64,000 nucleotides of DNA. Source: Timema cristinae (taxonomy: Eukaryota; Arthropoda; Insecta; Phasmatodea; Timematidae). The notes beneath the pieces were generated by a model. That model searched no databases. It saw only the letters and a list, made by a program, of their open reading frames with translations, and was not told where the DNA came from. The stretch is taken from the NCBI GenBank assembly GCA_039000515.1, contig JBCFYV010011164.1, positions 51,345,082 to 51,409,081 on the forward strand, given 5' to 3'. Positions 24,893-36,548 of this stretch are shown here, in pieces (position 1 is the stretch's first letter; every line of letters begins with the position of its first letter). A program made the position numbers and the translations under genes.

Positions 24893-27800
24893 CTATGACT
24901 GAAGGTAGCCCCTGCAACAAAACAAACCCAATATAGGTACAACCTGTGTTTGTATACCTGCTGTTCCTAGTATGTGTGTTTGTATACCTGCTGTCCCTAG
25001 TACTACAGGTGTTTGTATACCTGCTGTCCCTAGTGTGTGTGTCTGTATACCTGCTGTCCCTAGTACATGTGTCTGTATACCTGCTGTTCCCAGTACATGT
25101 GTCTGTACACCTGCTGTTACAAGTACATGTGTCTGTATACCTGCTGTTCCCAGTACATGTGTCTGTACACCTGCTGTTCCTAGTGTGTGTCTGTATACCT
25201 GCTGTTCCCAGTACATGTGTCTGTATACCTGCTGTTACAAGTACATGTGTCTGTATACCTGCTGTTCCCAGTACATGTGTATGTATACCTGCTGTTCCCA
25301 GTACATGTGTCTGTATACCTGCTGTTCCTAGTGTGTGTGTCTGTATACCTGCTGTTCCCAGTACATGTGTCTGTATACCTGCTGTTCCCAGTACATGTGT
25401 CTGTATACCTGCTGTTCCCAGTACATGTGTCTGTATACCTGCTGTTCCCAGTACATGTGTCTGTACACCTGCTGTTCCTAGTGTGTGTCTGTACACCTGC
25501 TGTTCCTAGTGTGTGTCTGTATACCTGCTGTTCCTAGTGTGTGTGTGTCTGTATACCTGCTGTTCCCAGTACATGTGTCTGTATACCTGCTGTTCCCAGT
25601 ACATGTGTCTGTATACCTGCTGTTACAAGTACATGTGTCTGTATACCTGCTGTTCCCAGTACATGTGTCTGTATACCTGCTGTTACAAGTACATGTGTCT
25701 GTATACCTGCTGTTCCCAGTACATGTGTCTGTATACCTGCTGTTCCCAGTACATGTGTCTGTATACCTGCTGTTCCCAGTACATGTGTCTGTATACCTGC
25801 TGTTCCCAGTACATGAGTCTGTACACCTGCTGTTCCTAGTGTGTGTCTGTATACCTGCTGTTCCTAGTGTGTGTCTGTATACCTGCTGTTCCTAGTGTGT
25901 GTGTGTCTGTATACCTGTTGTTCCCAGTACATGTGTGTGTATACCTGCTGTTCCCAGTACATGTGTCTGTATACCTGCTGTTCCCAGTACATGTGTCTGT
26001 ATACCTGCTGTTCCCAGTACATGTGTCTGTACACCTGCTGTTACAAGTACTCACGGCAGCTTCATACGCATGAAGATCCAGCAGGTGAAGAAGGATACCA
26101 GCACACAGAGGAACCCCACACAAATCAACAGGACACGGTTCAGTTTGGGTGTGGAGGGGGAGTGGGTATGGTCCAGAACCACGAACCCAAGACCTCCCAT
26201 CGTGAACAGGAAGCTGGACGCTAGTCCCTCCATGATGTACTGGCCGTTAACTCGATACGGCATGAACGCAACCTGTCACACAAAATCCCTTTCTCTGGAC
26301 TTGTGTACATGGAAATTGTTCATCCAACACACTCACTTGGGGCCTCCTGATAATTACTTTGGAAGAGCTCCACAAGAAGTCCCCAGGTGAGGTTTAAACA
26401 CAAACCTTTCGGTGCTCTCGCCCTGGCAGAGCATGTTTGTAGATCCTAAAGACAATTTCACAACAACCTGGCTTGGAAACAAACCTTGTTCTATTACTTA
26501 ATTAACGAGGGATAACAATTGAGATACTTGTCAATGTGGGAAACAAACATATTTGTGAGAAGGGGGAGTTTGGGTGACATTTGGTCAAAGTTCTAGCTCC
26601 CCAAGTGCCAAATATGTACCTAAGGTTGCAATTAATAATCCTAGTTATCTTAAAATAACACCCTGATAAATGCATTCACAGGGTTTTATAAATGCAAAAT
26701 GAACTGAGCTAAATCATGATGGATTAAATAGCGAAGCTAATTTATTTGTTAATTACAGACATTGTTCCTGCATCTAGATGTGATATTCTGAAAATTGAAA
26801 AATGACATCCGGACACAGGAATCAAACTCGAATAAAAGCCAAAGGTCTCTGGTTCAATTCCCATATCCAGATATCAATTTTCAGAATATGAGGTATGTTA
26901 GCTATATATCTCTGAGTGGTTTTGAACCAGAGACCCTGGATCAACCAGTGTTACTTACAGGTCTGGAGTGACCGTGCTCGTCTGTGGTTGAGCCAACACT
27001 GGGGGGCTCCACAATCACATCGTAGATGATCCCTGAAAGGAGAGATTCATTTTGAGGCCTCGGTTAATAAGGATATCACATATAAGAGTCTCAATTAAAA
27101 TGAGAGAAGCACACTCGCACCAGTTTTGACCAATCTGAGCGCTTGTAAAGGAATGGAGCATAACCCAGCCAATTGTAAATACTTGATTACAAGGGTTTTT
27201 ACCTTGGATGGCTGTTTAATTGATTATTTTGCCAAAGGAATGGAAATCACTATCGTAAGTTAGGCTCTTAGGTACCTTTTATTATGTTTTTACACTTTTA
27301 ATCTGTAAAAATCTAGTTTTTAAATGTTATAAATTAGACCTTAATATTTAATGCCGAGATCATAATCAAATTAACATTCAAGTAATGTGACATAAATGTT
27401 CTTGCGTATGTAAATAAAAGCACTTAATGTTGACTTGACACAAGAGTTAACCTGCTTTGATGGTTGAATGGTTTATATGTCCAGGGACTGCCCTAGGAAT
27501 GTTTCTGTCCTGCGCAATAGCATATCTTGCCGTCCCATCCCATCCTCATATTAACACTTAACCAAAAGTAGCAATGATTTTTTAAAGGTTAAAGTACTTT
27601 CAATTATTTTCTCTTTCACCACATCAGTTATTTCAGTTTTTAGATATTTATGTAAAGCACCAATTTTTTGTTGTTGTAATATTGCGTTCTTTTTCAAATT
27701 TGCAATAGTCAGTGCCTGTTAGTCTTCTTTTATAGGATGTGATATCTATATGCAAGTTGAAACTTGTCTTAAGGCCTAAAGCATGTAACACGAGACTCCG

Positions 27801-29359
27801 TATTCGTAAGGTACTTAACGGTCTGTAAGAAATTGGTACGACAGTAGCAGATGGGTCTGGCCGCCGAGTCCTTATTCCTAAGTTATTACTACTTATAACT
27901 CCGTAGAAGTTGGATCAACTTTAACTTTCTATGACAGTCCATACAGACTACCAATCACAGTTAAGAAAATATGTGTGCATGCATTAAAATTAAAGCACCA
28001 ATCAAAGTGAAAGACTGTGTTGCTTTGTTAACATCCAGAACACTGGTAGGTCTACATAGTGGTCATATAGTCTAACGCACTATTCTCGCAGTACTGTAGA
28101 CTAGACAGTGAGAACAAGGTTCTAATGTGTCAGGTGTAATGAGCGTGCTTTTTCCAAAATGGTATTCCACTTTCCCTCCACATGGTACATTTCCTATAGT
28201 GCCAACATTTGGGGATAGAGGGTGTCAAATTGTCATCACGAGCTCTAAGGTGGTTAGTTTAAGTTTTATATAGTGGAGCTGCTACTTTATTTAAATAGGC
28301 TGAGTTCTAACTCATTCCAGATCCACTGCTTCACAGGTAGGCTTTTAAAACACCAGGACCTCTGAGTTTGTATCTTAGGCTTAATAATCCAAACAAAAGA
28401 TTAAAAAGTAGCATTTAATATTCACTGAAGCACTGTCTTCCCATAAAACGAGGAATAAAAACACTTCAAGTACTGTAATACTGCAATCAACTTACTGTGA
28501 TTCTCACAACAGAACATTTTCAGCTCATCAGCTGTGACCAGTGTTGTGTCAGTATGGAATTATGACTTTACAAGTCTTGAAAATTATGTTATTTTAGGAG
28601 ATTTTGAGAAAGACTCAACACAAGGATAAAATGAAAGAAGACCTGTTTTTCTTAGTAAATTATATTCCTATTTTTCAATTGCCTACATTTTTGCCACCGT
28701 GTGCAAATGCAAGTGTTGCACAGTCAGTAGTGGTGGCTCTGTCCAAGTAATCAAATCTCCGTATTTTGGTTGTGTATTCAAGTTAAAAAAATTTTTATTG
28801 TAATGTTATGAACAAATAGCCAAAGCTATTATTTATGCTTTTAGTGAGGATTACTCCATCAAGATCATATTCTGAAAATTTAAAAATTACACCTGGACAC
28901 GGAAATCGAAGCCGTGACCTTTGGCTTAATATGTCAATGTTCTGACCACTGAGCTATCCAGGAATCGTCCCGTGCCCAGGGTCATTCTTCACTCATATTT
29001 TTATACTATTACAAAGAATAAGTGTAGGTCAGCTTCTACCAAGAAAGTACCATTTCCATTGTTTATATGGAACTGATTAGCAAATCAGAATTTGGTGCAT
29101 AAACCATTAGTATTTTTAGTTGAAACAGGCGTTTTTTCAAACTAATAACACTAAATTCGCGGCAAATAAAATTATACCATTTTATAAAAATTAATATTAA
29201 TAATTATACTTCAAACTAACCTCCTGTTACAAGAAAATATGATAGTAAAACCAATGAAAACATAACCATGGCCGATGGTTGTTGGAACCATGTCGGTCGT
29301 TTGATTTTAAGGTTTGGAACTTCCAAAACAGAAAACGGTGTCCTGTATAAATAGTCCAT
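24893..29359 (-). CDS. OSTC: oligosaccharyltransferase complex subunit OSTC (DC2)
   Basis: Four exons join in phase on the - strand: 29359-29221, 27032-26959, 26272-26055 and 24911-24893. They total 450 bases, 149 residues, the same length as human OSTC. The start reads [20 protein letters not shown]; exon 2 gives [14 protein letters not shown]; exon 3 gives [18 protein letters not shown] and ends with RMKLP; the 19-base last exon adds GYLQS. Three membrane segments are apparent ([13 protein letters not shown]; the [15 protein letters not shown] region; [19 protein letters not shown]). OSTC sits in the endoplasmic reticulum membrane and links the STT3A-type oligosaccharyltransferase to the translocon for co-translational N-glycosylation. 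Intron 3 is almost entirely a 30-bp minisatellite; intron 1 holds SINE and MITE remnants. The identification is firm and the frame is intact. Confidence 0.96.
24946..26050. repeat. 30-bp minisatellite filling OSTC intron 3
   Basis: About 37 copies of a 30-bp unit (ctgtatacctgctgttccca plus gtacatgtgt), with 28-bp variants carrying ctagtgtgtgt and variants with acaagtacat. The array runs from 4 bases inside the donor of exon 3 to about 34 bases from the acceptor of exon 4. All frames on both strands stay open for long stretches because the unit is a multiple of three. Confidence 0.97.
26778..26885. repeat. foldback SINE-like element
   Basis: A 16-base inverted repeat (atattctgaaaattga and tcaattttcagaatat) encloses two box B-like sequences in opposite orientation: gagtttgattcctg on the - strand and ggttcaattccca on the + strand. 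The left half resembles the SINE at 28866 (tattctgaaaat, then acacctggacac). It lies in OSTC intron 2. Confidence 0.45.
27774..28000. mobile_element. partial piggyBac-like MITE, same family as 56763-57403
   Basis: It starts TTAAGGCCTAAAGC, followed by gagactccgtattcgtaagg, and shares the internal stretch catacagactaccaatcaca with the copy at 56763. A matching right end was not found, so its extent is approximate. It lies in OSTC intron 1. Confidence 0.4.
28866..28965 (-). repeat. tRNA-derived SINE head
   Basis: On the - strand it has box A (tagctcagtggtcagaac) and box B (cggcttcgatttccgtg). The spacing fits a tRNA, but the arms do not close convincingly and the flank (tattctgaaaat) is shared with the element at 26778, so it is a SINE copy. 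It lies in OSTC intron 1. Confidence 0.5.
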
Positions 29360-30159
29360 TTTGAGTTTGGCCGGCTCAAGGTATAAAAATATAATCAACT
29401 ACTTAAATGATATGCCATTACGTCACTGTGTACGTGTTGATGTGTTGGTACTTGACAGTTGACCAACATTGAAACTGTAATTTCTCTACAAATAATAATT
29501 TACCTATCAGAACAAAGAAGATATATATATACATACACGAAAAAACTGTAAGAATAATGGTTACAGACCGCGAACAGAACAATTAAATGTTTTATTTGGA
29601 ATAATGCGTATAAGTTTTATTAGTAATAGTGAAGAACACTACGGCAAATGAATTGGGATGTTTCTAGATAACTCCAAACAAGTAAAAGAGAGTATTTCCA
29701 TTTCAATAAATGATAGCCTACAACAGGCCGTTTTAAGAAAATGTGAGGTCCAACACAAACAAATCTGAGCCCCCCCACCACTCATTCATTGTATGGCAGT
29801 TTTTACGTTTAGTATTAAGTCGTTATGATATATTGATACGTACTCGGTACATAAATTACTTAATAATTTTATCACGTTTTGTGAAATATTGATCAACCCA
29901 TTAATTACGATACTTTATTATTCCTATCACTAAGCGAATACTTTTTTCTATTAATTATTTGTACACTATTTGATATGAAATTTAGAATAATAACTGTAGT
30001 TGAATTTAATCATTTTTGAGGGGAAATGTTGCCCCCTGGAATGTGAGACCCGGGGATTTGTTCCTCTCCCCAGACGCGACCCCGGCCTATACTGTTATTT
30101 CTACGAAAATCAGCGTTTATGTATCGTTCCCCGATTATTGAGAGATTTACACCTTAGAC
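29360..30159. other. OSTC 5' flank
   Basis: The OSTC promoter must lie in this stretch, but no clear TATA box or initiator was recognised. No gene was seen. Confidence 0.3.
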
Positions 30160-32380
30160 CAGTGGTTCCCAACCTTTTGTGGCCCATCTCCCCTTTCTGG
30201 AGGTTGACTAACACCTATCGCCCCCTTTTCATTTTCATTGTATGCCTAATTTTAATTTGAAGTAAGGTGTAAATGATAAAGCAGTTTTATTATTATAAAC
30301 AATTTTACTACCGTATATAAAAACAACCAAAGCAGTTTTATCCGGTCACTCTTGAATAAAATAGAAAAAAATGTACATTTTTTACAGATTTTTTTTTAAA
30401 TAACAAAGAAGTGAAATAATTAACTAAGATCATTGATGTATATTTAAAAAACCGGAGTACATGTTTTCATTTTTAAATTGGAATCTGGAAAAATTAAGAA
30501 AGTTGACAATTAAAATTTGACAAATAAATGAAAGTTTGAAAATTTGTTATTGTTTTATTTTACCTTTTCAATGGCTGCCTTGTGATTGGTGGATTTCAGT
30601 TAAAGCTGGAATATCACGCTTTATGTTCGTCAAGTTCAGGCGCAAGTCTCCTTTGAGGCAAATGTCCAACTTATTTCTTTGTTTTGTGAGGAGCTGGACA
30701 ACAGAACTAAATCCTTTTTCAACTAAATATGTTGACGGTAACGAGATGAGAAGTGGTTCAGTTTTTCCCCACAGTTGTGGATGAGTGTTCATAATCTTCA
30801 CTCATCCTAACTCGTAACCGCTCTGCTTGAAAATGATTTTCGCCTCACAGTCATACTTCAGATCTAGAAACTCTGTCTGCAAAGAGTTATCAAGCTTATC
30901 CACAGTTCAAACGAGAATGGATCTAGAATCCAATCAGGAATTTGTAACTTGGTCAAATATTCAAATCTCAATTCCATGTCAGTTTTTAACTGGTCAAGGT
31001 GATCAGTAAAAACTAGGATTTTGTCTTCTGGGAGTTCAGGAGTCCCGTTAGCTGACACTGAACACTTTTTAAGGGTCGGAAACTGAATCAGCTCTTTACG
31101 GCCAATATTTACCTTGTGAATATCAAACTTGGCGATGAATGATGAAATAATTCCTTTGGATTTGATAAGGTTAATCTGGTTTCCTTGAAGCCTTATATTG
31201 ACTTCATTCATTTTTTCAAAAATATCTGTAAGGTACGCAAGTTCCAACTTGCGTTGCTTCAAATTCTCACTTAAAACAGGATCAGACGTGTCGAGAAACT
31301 CAGTAACCGTGTCAAATATTTCGAAGAAACGGCGCAAACAGTTTCCTTTGGAAAGCCACCTCACGGCCGTATGTAGAAGCAAGCGTTCGAATTCCTCATC
31401 ATTTTCATCGCAAAGTTGTCGGAACAGACGGTCATTGATGGAATTAGCTTTAATCTTGTTGACACCAGTAATGACCAGTTTTAGGGTTTCATGAAGGACA
31501 CCACTCAATTTTTTCGCAGCTAAGTGTTGACGATGAATAACACAGTGAATAGTGATGACCTCTGGCACTTCTTTCTTAAGGTAGGCTAGAAACCCAGCAT
31601 GACGACATGACATGGCAGGAGCACCGTCTGTTGCGCCAGCGCTCACGTTTGTTAGGGGAATCTCTTTTTCCTCAAAATAATCTTGTACCACCTTAAAATC
31701 GACGATCCCTTCGTATCAGTGATCAAAGTTCTAGCAAACAGCATTTCCTCGGTAATTTCCTTTTGTTCATTGATAAACCTCACATAAGCTAATAAAATTG
31801 CTTTGTTATCAATCACAGTTGATTCATCAATCTGCAATGCAAATTTACTTTTTTTCAACAAATTGGTGCGTTTGGATTCAACGTCTGTGGCCATTTCGTC
31901 AATTCGCCTGGAAACAGTATTGTTGCTCAAAGGAACCAATTGACTTATCTTATTACTAGGGCCCTCACCTTGCATGATTTCAACAATTTTTTTGGTAGCC
32001 GGTAAAACAAGAGTTTCGCCAATTGTGTGAGGTTTACCACATTTAGCGATCAATAAAGACACCTCGTAAGAAGCAAGAAGACCTTTGTCAAGATTTGTTG
32101 CTCGTTTTTTAAATAATTCACTCACATTAGGCCGTTTAACAGCTTTAGCTTTGAGATGTTGAAAATAACTAAGGTATTTACTCACTTTATCACTGTGTAC
32201 TCTTGATAAATGATCTTTAATTTGCGAAGGCTTCATGGCTTCATTACTAGTAAATGTTTCATCATACAGAAGACAATGTGGAAATTGCACATTTTTTGGT
32301 GAAGCGATAAAACTGAATTTTAAATACTCAGCTGAGTATTGACGACACTTCTTCTTTTTGAATCCATTGTGCATGAACTT
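30160..32380 (-). mobile_element. hAT-family transposon, right end not found
   Basis: The left end reads CAGTGGTTCCCAACC at 30160, a classic hAT terminal sequence, preceded by ccttagac as one copy of a possible 8-bp target site. The transposase is read on the - strand. No matching CAGTGGTT-type end was found on the far side before the Tc1 element at 32719, so the 5' end of the element is truncated or diverged. Confidence 0.7.
30568..32374 (-). pseudogene. hAT transposase (SCAND3/ZBED-like), frameshifted
   Basis: The product starts at 32374 (MHNGFKKKKCRQYSAEYLKF) and is spread over three frames: 32374 to about 31690, about 31690 to 30864, and about 30865 to 30568. The N-terminus has a decayed BED-type finger (FPHCLLYDETF, ending HLSRVHS), where the second cysteine is a tyrosine. 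The centre has the hAT core (ALQIDEST, ATDGAPAM, CVIHRQHLAAK, TAVRWLSKGNCLRR) and the end has the dimerisation region (LVEKGFSSVVQLLTKQRNKLDI). It resembles the SCAND3/ZBED5 group of hAT-derived proteins. The frame changes and the finger loss argue against function. Confidence 0.85.
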
Positions 32381-32718
32381 CTATGCTTCAAAACAAACGC
32401 ACAAAAACAGAAAAGACATGCACAAAAACAGAAAAGACATGCACAAAAACTGATGGTGAGGCACACAAAGACTAGTGAAGACTGAAGACGAATGTAGGTT
32501 AATGGCAAGTGTGTTGTGATGGCAGGAGGGGGAGGGGGTTGAGTCACCAGTCGGCCGCGCTGAGCAACAACAGATGGGCACTGTGGAGAGGGGTGAGTGC
32601 TGTAAACTCACCGGCTGAGAATAGCCAGTGACTCGTGCTACCCGGCAACTTCTACTGTACAGTACTATTTTAATAATGGAGATGTGTGCTTACATAGGAA
32701 AGTGTAGAATTAGATATA

Positions 32719-34441
32719 CAGTGTCGGAAAAAAGTTTAAGACCACCCTCTCAATACTAAAAATACTAACTAATTTATTTACTGGTCTTAAACTTTTTTCT
32801 TTATTAACGCTCTCTTAATTTTATGAGAATATACATTAAAAGTGAAAGATTTTGGTGACAATAAAATTACTGTAGCTCAAGTGGTTCAGAAGTTAAGATT
32901 TTTTTTAATTTAAAGGCACACAACCAAAAACAACCAAAAAATCCACATTTTTAAAAAAAGAAAAATTTATAGTTAAAAAATGGGTGGACAGAGAGCTATG
33001 GTTTTTGGTCTCTAAAAAGTTTTGACACAAAGCTTAAAAATTGAAAACTTTATTTTTTTTTACCTAATTAGCACTTTAACTTTAAAGTGGCCTAATTTTT
33101 TTTAAATCAAGAGAAAAAATCATGACTTTTTAAGATTTTTAATAACTACATTTAAAATTACTTATTTTTAATTAATCCTAGCATTATGTTATTTCTTATC
33201 TCTATGGAAGTGGGTTGGCACATCTGTTTCATCATTTCCCTCTAATCAGCTGATTTTAATGTGATTACTTTGAGGTTATTGTATGCATTTTGTGTTTGTC
33301 GGCCAAGATGGGTAAAAAATCAGTATCAGACCAAATTAAGTGGCAAATCATTGGTTTAATGAAGGCTGGAAAGTCACAAAGACAAATTGTTGATATTGTT
33401 GGAGTGTCTAAAACATGTGTGCAACAAACAATCAGGCGATATAATGAGTTTGGAACCATCACCAACCGGCCTAGGGCAGGCTGTCCGAGGAAAACATCTC
33501 TAAGACAAGACCGTAGGCTGCTGCAGCTTTGTAAAAAAAGATAGAAATGCTAGCTGCAGTGATCTTCTCAGGGAACTGAAGTCGTCCTGTGATAATATTA
33601 ACATAACTGAGCGAACTGTGTGCAACCGTTTAAATGAAGCAGGCCTAGGTTCCTATTTTGCAATCCGCAAACCTCTGTTAAATGAGAAACACAAAAAACA
33701 ACGACTTCAGTTTTGCAAGGAACGTTTAGGATGGCTTAAAGAAGCTTGGGAGAGAGTAATTTTTTCATATGAGTGCCGCTTTGAACTATTTCCTCGACGT
33801 AAGGTTAGGGTTCGCAGGACAAGAACAGAAAAATGTCTGCCGGCATGTGTCGCCCCTGCAGTCCAACAAGGTGGCGATGCAATCATGATCTGGGGTTGCA
33901 TCACTTCAGAGGGGCCTGGAGACTGTAAGGTTGTGAATGGTGCTATGAACAGTGACAAATATTGTGAAACTATGCAGGAAACTATGATTCCTTCAGCAAA
34001 TAGACTCCTTGAGGAAAATTACATCTACCAGCAGGACAACGCCCCATGCCACCGGTCCAAGGCAACAAGGACATGGTTTGATGGCCAGGACATTGAACTG
34101 CTTCCCTGGCCACCCCGTAGTCCAGACCTCAACCCAATTGAAAATCTATGGAACACCATGGCATATCGATTGGCAAAGCAGAAGCCCAAAAACGGAGCAG
34201 AACTGAGATTGGCAGTCCAAAGCCTATGGCAAAAAGTGACTTGTGAAGAATGTAGGAAGCTGATCCACTCCATGCCTGACAGGATCAAAGCATGCTACAA
34301 GGCTAGAGGGGGTCCTATTGATTACTAAACATTATAATGCAACTAAAACTATTTTTTTGTAATATTCTGAGAAAATAAAAATATTGAAATGTGGAGAAAT
34401 TGTGTTTTTAATGGGTGGTCTTAAACTTTTTTCTGACACTG
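32719..34441 (+). mobile_element. Tc1-family DNA transposon, near complete
   Basis: Inverted ends CAGTGTCGGAAAAAAGTTTA and CAGTGTCAGAAAAAAGTTTA, 30 bases long with one mismatch, are flanked by TA on both sides (32717-32718 and 34442-34443), the Tc1/mariner target duplication. Length is 1723 bp, normal for the family. An extra inverted copy of the end (ggtcttaaacttttttct) lies inside the left end at about 32783-32800. Its transposase is described separately. Confidence 0.95.
33308..34328 (+). pseudogene. Tc1 transposase (DD34E type), one frameshift, first Asp lost
   Basis: The start is the ATG at 33308 (MGKKSVSDQIKWQIIGLMKA). The helix-turn-helix DNA-binding domain covers about residues 1-120, with a GRPR-like NRPRAGCPRK. 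A single extra A in the run at 33533-33539 shifts the frame; without it the frame would be 340 residues. In the catalytic domain the second Asp (QQDNAPCH) and the Glu (SPDLNPIENLW) are present with exactly 34 residues between them, the Tc1 spacing. The first Asp, expected in FSDE, is Tyr here (FSYECRF, codon tat at 33768-33770), so this copy should be inactive even if the frameshift is a sequencing error. It ends ARGGPIDY. Confidence 0.93.
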
Positions 34442-34443
34442 TA

Positions 34444-35907
34444 TATTTAATCACATAAAGCATTTATCTATTTATTAATTTCAAGTCCAATGTAGTTAAC
34501 AAATAAAAAAAATACATGAGATTAAGGATAAATGAATTTTGGGTTTGCTCAGACAAACTTCTTTGCTACGATGTTTCAGAGTAAAAAATTTAAACAAAAA
34601 AATGAAATTTAATATTCCAAATTAATTTAGCACGGGACTCTCTCTCGGGACCTTTGGGTCATGTTGGGCAAAAATGTACCCTTATTGATTCAGCTTACTT
34701 ATAAGACTAAAACTTACTTACTATACAATTAGAACTTCTTAAATCTATAAATTACAGTCTATTTACATAATGAGATCAGTCAGGGTTAGTAAGAATAATA
34801 ACTATTAAATAATTTAATGACTCTTTTGAAGTAATTATGCAGTTCAATGAATAAAGTTACTTTCTTGAGTTAATTTATTTACGAATAGATTATCATATAG
34901 TCTGTAAAAATGTTAATTTAGTTTAAATTTATATTTCTGCCGAAAATGAAAGTGCTATTATCCTGGAAATTCATATTTTTTAAGTTCTGTAAATGTAGGA
35001 TGCATTTAATGAAGTCCGATAAAATTTTGAAGTCTTGGTGTCGTTTTAGAATTTGCTGCAAAAATATGAGGAAGCATACACGTGTGGATAATCTTTTAAA
35101 ATATCCTCGAAACTTAGTAGAAATTAGGTCCACCAATTTGCTCAGGCTGGAAACTGAACCTGAGGCTATCCATTTTCATATTCTACACTTGACGATAGTC
35201 AGAATTGATCAGTAAAAATTCCCATTATCACGGACGAAAATCCACTTCACTTCCTTACTTCTTAGCCTACATTGAGAAAGTCTTCTTTCAAAGTCAAGAA
35301 TTCTTACCCATTCTAAAACGTTCCAAAACCAGCCAAGACTTGGATGAAAAAATATGTTTGTCGAAGATTTAATAAACCAAATAGAATAAGGAAACTAAAT
35401 TATAACGGTGTAAAATAAGAATGAAATATGAAAAATTTAAAAATCCGTGAAATAAACATACTAATTCCACAATAGAATATAAAATGTACCGATGGTGTTT
35501 ACATTTAAAACACGTGGTGAAAAATAAATCTCTCGTGTCAGTTTATTGAAACATTCTACATAGCTTTAAAACCATAGATGCATGTCTTGTCGCTAGGGTA
35601 CACTAGCTTACGTTCACTTATTAAACTAGTTCACATACCCACCGATAGCTGATCTACGAAAGCGGCAAGATAGCTATTGCCAACAAACAATGTTTATATC
35701 TTCTGAAAAACTTTATACGCGTGCAGTAACTCTTTCAACTATTGATGCATATTAGCCTTGTTTTGTAGAGTTAGCTATATACTCTGAAATAAACATGGCT
35801 CCCAAGAATAAAGTATTTTGAAGTCCTATCATAACAAAACCCGCGTGTCTCTTAGGCGCGATGCTAAACTTTCCTTGGCCTTAAAATACGAGGAATGATG
35901 TCTTTAA
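34444..35907. other. A+T-rich intergenic DNA
   Basis: No conserved gene or repeat was recognised between the Tc1 element and the TAA-flanked MITE. Confidence 0.3.
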
Positions 35908-36545
35908 TGCCATGATCATGACCAACTTGACTTTAACTTGAAGTAACGTTCACTTAACTTAATAAAACAGATGTGTGATCACGATTCACGTAACTTAACG
36001 TAACAAATCGAGCCAAACATCTTCATTCTCGAGTATAATCTGTGATTTGGACTATTTGCACAGTGATGATCTGTGAATGTTTACAGTTTTCAATCGATAT
36101 ATTAGATATCTATTACTAAACATTTTTATAAATTTAGCTTTCCTGTTTTAGTTTTATTATCAAATTGTTTCAATGTTTGATCACTATAACTTATGCTAAA
36201 GAGTACACATTGTTCATAATACCAACAAATGAATTACTAAATAGCCCTGTTGACGTCACTCGCATAATGATTGGCTAGCTATATCACGTGATACCCTTTA
36301 ATTAACAATCATTTAAAGTAAAATACCTCTTAGGACATCTCTTATGTTAAGTTAACTGCATCGTAATTGCTTTCATTTAAACACACGAGGAGATTCTTTA
36401 CGTTAAGTTAACTTTAAGTTAGCGTTAAGTTGATCGTGATCCTGGCATTGTGAACGTTAAGTTAATCACGTCGTTATGACTTCCGAAGACAACCTTTACG
36501 TTAAGTGAAAGCTAATTTAACGTGAAGTTGATCGTGATCCTGGCA
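35908..36545. mobile_element. MITE with TAA target duplication, copy 1
   Basis: Ends TGCCATGATCATGACCAACT and, inverted, TGCCAGGATCACGATCAACT are flanked on both sides by TAA, as in PIF/Harbinger-type elements. The interior matches the inverted copy at 55474-56009 over most of its length (for example catttgttggtattatga on one strand). The right end is doubled: a second inner end ends at about 36450. There is no coding capacity. Confidence 0.75.
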
Positions 36546-36548
36546 TAA

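Noticed and set aside
24852..26390. Many overlapping open frames, some cysteine-rich ([10 protein letters not shown])
   Set aside because: They arise on both strands from the 30-bp array inside OSTC intron 3 and are not small secreted peptides.
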